From assembly GCA_963725645.1 (NCBI GenBank), contig CAVRZD010000006.1, positions 310,001 to 374,000 of the forward strand: a DNA stretch of 64,000 nucleotides. The letters are read 5' to 3'. Origin of the DNA: JALYZC01 sp963725645. GTDB taxonomy: Bacteria > Actinomycetota > Thermoleophilia > Solirubrobacterales > Solirubrobacteraceae. Under the pieces are notes generated by a model. It was not told the origin of the DNA, ran no database searches, and saw only the letters and a list, made by a program, of their open reading frames with translations. This document shows positions 61,520 to 64,000 of this stretch, one piece after another. Every line of letters begins with the position of its first letter. The first letter of the stretch is position 1. The position numbers were made by a program, and so were the translations under genes.

Positions 61520-63184
61520 CTAGCGCTTGTTGAGGACGAACGCCGGGCAGGCGGGGTGTGACCCCTCCTCCTCGACGACCGGCCGACGGTTCTGGTCCTT
61601 GAGCCTGACCGTCAGCCTGCGACTCGTCACCGTCACCTCGCCATAGCTGAAGGTGTTGATGACCGAGCACTGCATGCCGACGCCTGGCAGCGTCGCGGCG
61701 GTGGGCTGGTGGTCGAGGAACAGCGCGTCGACCAGGGCCCCGGCGCCGGGACGGTTGATCGCGCCGTCGATCTCCCGCGAGAACGTCATGGTCGCGACCG
61801 GACCCGTGGTGACGTCGAGGATGCCCGAGTTGGTGGGACCCCCGTCGGACGGGAACGTCTTGAACCGCGCGTCGTTGACGAGGTTCGCATGCACGTCCGT
61901 CGTCAGGAAGATCGTGTTCTTGACGTTGCTCTTCAGGAACGAGAGCAGGTTGGCCCGCTCGGCCCCGTAGCCCTCCCAGCGGTCGAAGGGCAGCGCGAAG
62001 AACTCCTGGATCGGGACCTCGTTCATGATCACCTTGAACGTCGCGGTCGACCGCTTGATCGCCGCCTTGAACGTCGCCAGCTGGCGCGACCCGAGCATGG
62101 TCCGGCTCGGGCTGTTGATCGCCGCCAGGCAGGCCGGGCTGACCGGCTGGGACAGCGAGGGCACGATCAGGGAGAAATTGGACCGCACGCTCTGCGGGGC
62201 CGTTGGGGCGAGGTCGGGCGCCCCGGTCTGCGGGTTGTCGCAGGTGTGGATCGTCGGGCTGCCCGCCTTGGCGCTGCGGAACGAGCGCTCGTCGAGCATG
62301 AAGATCTCGAGGTTCTTGCCCCACCGGAACGAGCGGTAGATGCCGTTGCGCGCGCTGTAGGTGACCGGGTTGTACGTGCGGAACGCCGTGACCCCCGGCC
62401 CGTACACCTGCGAGCCAGGGATCTGGATCGTCTGGCCGGCGGCGTTCTGGCCCACGAGCGTCTCGAAGCGCCCGAAGTCGTTGATGAACTCGTGGTCGTC
62501 CCAGTGGTTGTAGATGGCGGCATTGGTCCGCAGCCGCTGGAGGTTGGTGAGCGCGAGGTTCTGCCGGTACTTCGCCCACTTCTGCGCGACGGTCAGCGCC
62601 GGTGCGAACCCGGTGTAGACGCCGTTGACGAAGGTCGCGCCGACCTCGCTGTCGGAGTAGATCGTGTCGCCGAAGTTGAGGTTGAAGTTGTTGTTCTCGC
62701 GCGACATCGCCCCGTATACGGCGAAGTTGTGATCGCCCAGTGAGTTGTAGAAGGGCTGGGTCTGCCCACGCGCCCGCTGGGCGTCGGCGTCGCCGGACCA
62801 GCCGAACCGGATCGTCGCGTTCTGGTTGGCCGCGGGGGCGGTGCGGAACGTACCCGTGTCGCTGCGCTTCCCGCCCGTGCCGTCGAAGCGGTAGTAGAAC
62901 TGCGTGCCCGGCCGCAGGCCGCGCACCGTGATCTGCATCGTGTTGTCGCTCGAGGAGCGGGCGCTGGGCGTCGCCGTGGCGAGGACGTGCCGGAAGCGGC
63001 GGTCGCGCGCGATCCGGGCGACGTAACGGCCGCCGGAGTTGGCGTGCGCCCACAGAATCGCGGACGAGCTCGTGACCTCGGCGGACGACACCCCGTAGGA
63101 GAAGCCCCGGGCGGCCTGCGCCACGGTGGGTGCGGCCAGGGCGACGGCCAAGACTGCTACGACGACGAAGGCTCTACGACGCAT
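61520..63184 (-). CDS. PhoD-type secreted alkaline phosphatase/phosphodiesterase
   Basis: An exported 554-aa metallophosphatase of the PhoD family, which releases phosphate from phosphodiesters. Signal peptide to about residue 24 (MRRRAFVV... ending AQA); an N-terminal beta domain (about 25-120) is followed by the catalytic domain with FGDTIYSD, NHWDDHEFINDF and VHANLV motifs supplying metal ligands. The signal lacks the twin-Arg consensus of many PhoDs. The start is supported by GAGGAG about eight bases upstream. The enolase-superfamily gene follows directly on the same strand. Regulation by phosphate is not visible. Confidence 0.87.
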   Translation of the reverse strand: MRRRAFVVVAVLAVALAAPTVAQAARGFSYGVSSAEVTSSSAILWAHANSGGRYVARIARDRRFRHVLATATPSARSSSDNTMQITVRGLRPGTQFYYRFDGTGGKRSDTGTFRTAPAANQNATIRFGWSGDADAQRARGQTQPFYNSLGDHNFAVYGAMSRENNNFNLNFGDTIYSDSEVGATFVNGVYTGFAPALTVAQKWAKYRQNLALTNLQRLRTNAAIYNHWDDHEFINDFGRFETLVGQNAAGQTIQIPGSQVYGPGVTAFRTYNPVTYSARNGIYRSFRWGKNLEIFMLDERSFRSAKAGSPTIHTCDNPQTGAPDLAPTAPQSVRSNFSLIVPSLSQPVSPACLAAINSPSRTMLGSRQLATFKAAIKRSTATFKVIMNEVPIQEFFALPFDRWEGYGAERANLLSFLKSNVKNTIFLTTDVHANLVNDARFKTFPSDGGPTNSGILDVTTGPVATMTFSREIDGAINRPGAGALVDALFLDHQPTAATLPGVGMQCSVINTFSYGEVTVTSRRLTVRLKDQNRRPVVEEEGSHPACPAFVLNKR

Positions 63185-63270
63185 GCGACGTTCTCCTCAC
63201 TGTGGACGAGGGCGCCTCCCATGGCGTCAAACACCCTAACGGCTGGAAGGTTGTGGTGCCGGATCCCGGA

Positions 63271-63630
63271 TCAGTCGCCGCAGGTGCTGGGGTGCGCCGC
63301 GCAGTACTGCCGGTAGCGCTCTCCCGGCGTCTGGTTGGAGTTCGACGGCTGCTGGCCCGGGTAGACGCCGCCGCTGCCGTTGCTCCCGTCGCTCGGGGTG
63401 CCGCCGGTGCCGGTGCTGGTGTTCGGCGGGGTGGTGGGCGTGGTATCCGCGCCGCCCCCGGCCGGCGTCGACGTGGCCGGCGTCGTGGTGGTGGTTGTGG
63501 TCGTCGTCGGCGTGGTCTGCGTGGGGGTGCTCTGGACCGTGTTGGCCTTGTCGCTGCCGGAGCTCGAGCCGCCGCACCCGGCGACGAGCAGCGCGACCGC
63601 CAGCGACGCGGCGAGGATCGTCATTCGCAT
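63271..63630 (-). CDS. Small Ser/Thr-rich lipoprotein
   Basis: A 119-aa lipoprotein: MRMTILAASLAVALLVAGC gives the lipidated Cys19, then a long low-complexity Thr/Pro/Gly/Ser linker with an eleven-residue Thr-rich core, and a short C-terminal segment RYRQYCAAHPSTCGD with two Cys. It looks like a cell-wall-spanning tether with a small disulfide cap. I choose ATG 63630 because TATCAT (63638-63643 reversed) ends seven bases before it; an ATG nine bases upstream is within that hexamer. The family is unknown. Confidence 0.72.
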   Translation of the reverse strand: MRMTILAASLAVALLVAGCGGSSSGSDKANTVQSTPTQTTPTTTTTTTTTPATSTPAGGGADTTPTTPPNTSTGTGGTPSDGSNGSGGVYPGQQPSNSNQTPGERYRQYCAAHPSTCGD

Positions 63631-63725
63631 CCGGGGCATGATAGGCGGGGTCACAGAGGGTTGGCCGGCGCCCGCGGGCGGCGGCCGCTCCCGGGGATTC
63701 CGCTCGGCTGAGCCTCGCGCGCCGG

Positions 63726-63731
63726 TAGGCT
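63726..63731 (+). promoter_or_regulatory. -10-like TAGGCT before FAH-family gene
   Basis: TAGGCT ends seven bases before the GTG at 63739, with no ribosome binding site in between. Leaderless transcription is likely. Confidence 0.45.
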
Positions 63732-63738
63732 CGCGCTC

Positions 63739-64000
63739 GTGAAGCTCGCCACGTTCGTGCCGCCCGGGTCGGAGGTCGCGCGGGCCGGCGAGGTGCGCGG
63801 CCGCGAGGTCGTGTCGTTCACGGAAGGGACGACCGTGCGCGAGCTGCTCGCCACGGGCGCCGACGCGCCGGCCGACGACGAGCCGTTCCCGCTGGAGGCG
63901 GTGCGGCTGCTCGCCCCGATTCCCGACCCCGGTGCGGTGTACGCGATCGGGCTCAACTACGCGGCCCACGCCGCGGAGACGGGCGGCGAGCCTCCCGAGC
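63739..64000 (+). CDS. Fumarylacetoacetate hydrolase-family protein, N-terminal part
   Basis: The window ends inside this gene after 87 codons. The visible part, with VKLATFVPPG at the start and VRLLAPIPDPGAVYAIGLNYAAHAAE, matches the FAH superfamily, in which the IGLNYxxHAxE segment carries a catalytic His and Glu. Members hydrolyse or decarboxylate acylpyruvates or fumarylpyruvate in aromatic catabolism. The subfamily cannot be told from this fragment. GTG start, probably leaderless. Confidence 0.85.
   Translation, partial: MKLATFVPPGSEVARAGEVRGREVVSFTEGTTVRELLATGADAPADDEPFPLEAVRLLAPIPDPGAVYAIGLNYAAHAAETGGEPPE

Overview
The window is very GC-rich and densely packed, with no gap above about 250 bases, no rRNA, tRNA, CRISPR array or insertion sequence that I can see, and about 57 protein genes on both strands. 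The gene content (wax ester synthase/DGAT, MprAB-like two-component pairs, DHA2 exporters, GT-C mannosyltransferase-like proteins, MurJ, many secreted proteins ending in Arg-rich beta modules) and the start-site architecture point to an actinobacterium. My best inference is Thermoleophilia/Solirubrobacterales, which is not proven by the sequence alone. It reads as chromosomal core plus lineage-specific genes, not as a mobile island.

Layout. 1-4.3 kb: DHA2 exporter, tiny membrane protein, anchored lytic transglycosylase, aldo/keto reductase. 4.3-6.8 kb: the two oxidative pentose-phosphate dehydrogenases (gnd, zwf) transcribed divergently. 6.9-12.8 kb: wax ester synthase, thioesterase, ion-channel-like protein, Asp-nucleophile alpha/beta hydrolase, second DHA2 exporter, methyltransferase. 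12.8-18 kb: a zinc-ribbon/GAF/GGDEF/HD-GYP c-di-GMP protein and a large secreted serine hydrolase. 18-24 kb: LOG protein, PepF-type peptidase, YggU protein, secreted glycoside hydrolase, M23 peptidase. 24-39 kb: degenerate GGDEF protein, third DHA2 exporter, and a run of secreted proteins (cupredoxins, RlpA, PKD protein with an overlapping SSI-like lipoprotein, metalloprotease, beta-propeller) interrupted by an acyl-CoA carboxylase subunit. 39-42 kb: coupled PAS and MBL genes and a histidine kinase/response regulator pair. 42-50 kb: PAP2 enzyme, GT-C transferase, substrate-binding/vWA fusion with a coiled-coil partner, CPA2 antiporter, second GT-C transferase. 50-54 kb: MurE-like ligase divergent from murJ, small membrane protein, DedA, STAS protein. 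54.5-59 kb: one operon of ABC permease, ATPase, small lipoprotein, response regulator and histidine kinase. 59-64 kb: glutaredoxin-like protein, YihY, enolase-superfamily enzyme, PhoD-type phosphatase, lipoprotein, start of an FAH-family gene.

The most informative window-wide pattern is in the starts. Many first genes lack a Shine-Dalgarno sequence and have a TAnnnT-like hexamer 6-11 bases before the start codon, which suggests leaderless mRNAs. Used as a ruler, this pattern corrects several starts. It points to an ATC start for the DedA gene and supports a frameshift in a five-G tract at the front of a secreted beta-propeller gene. An enolase-superfamily gene also has no ATG, GTG or TTG at its full-length start, and an FtsX/MacB permease is broken by one extra base. 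A cluster of covarying tandem hairpins at 28168-28353 is the best candidate for an undescribed structured element.
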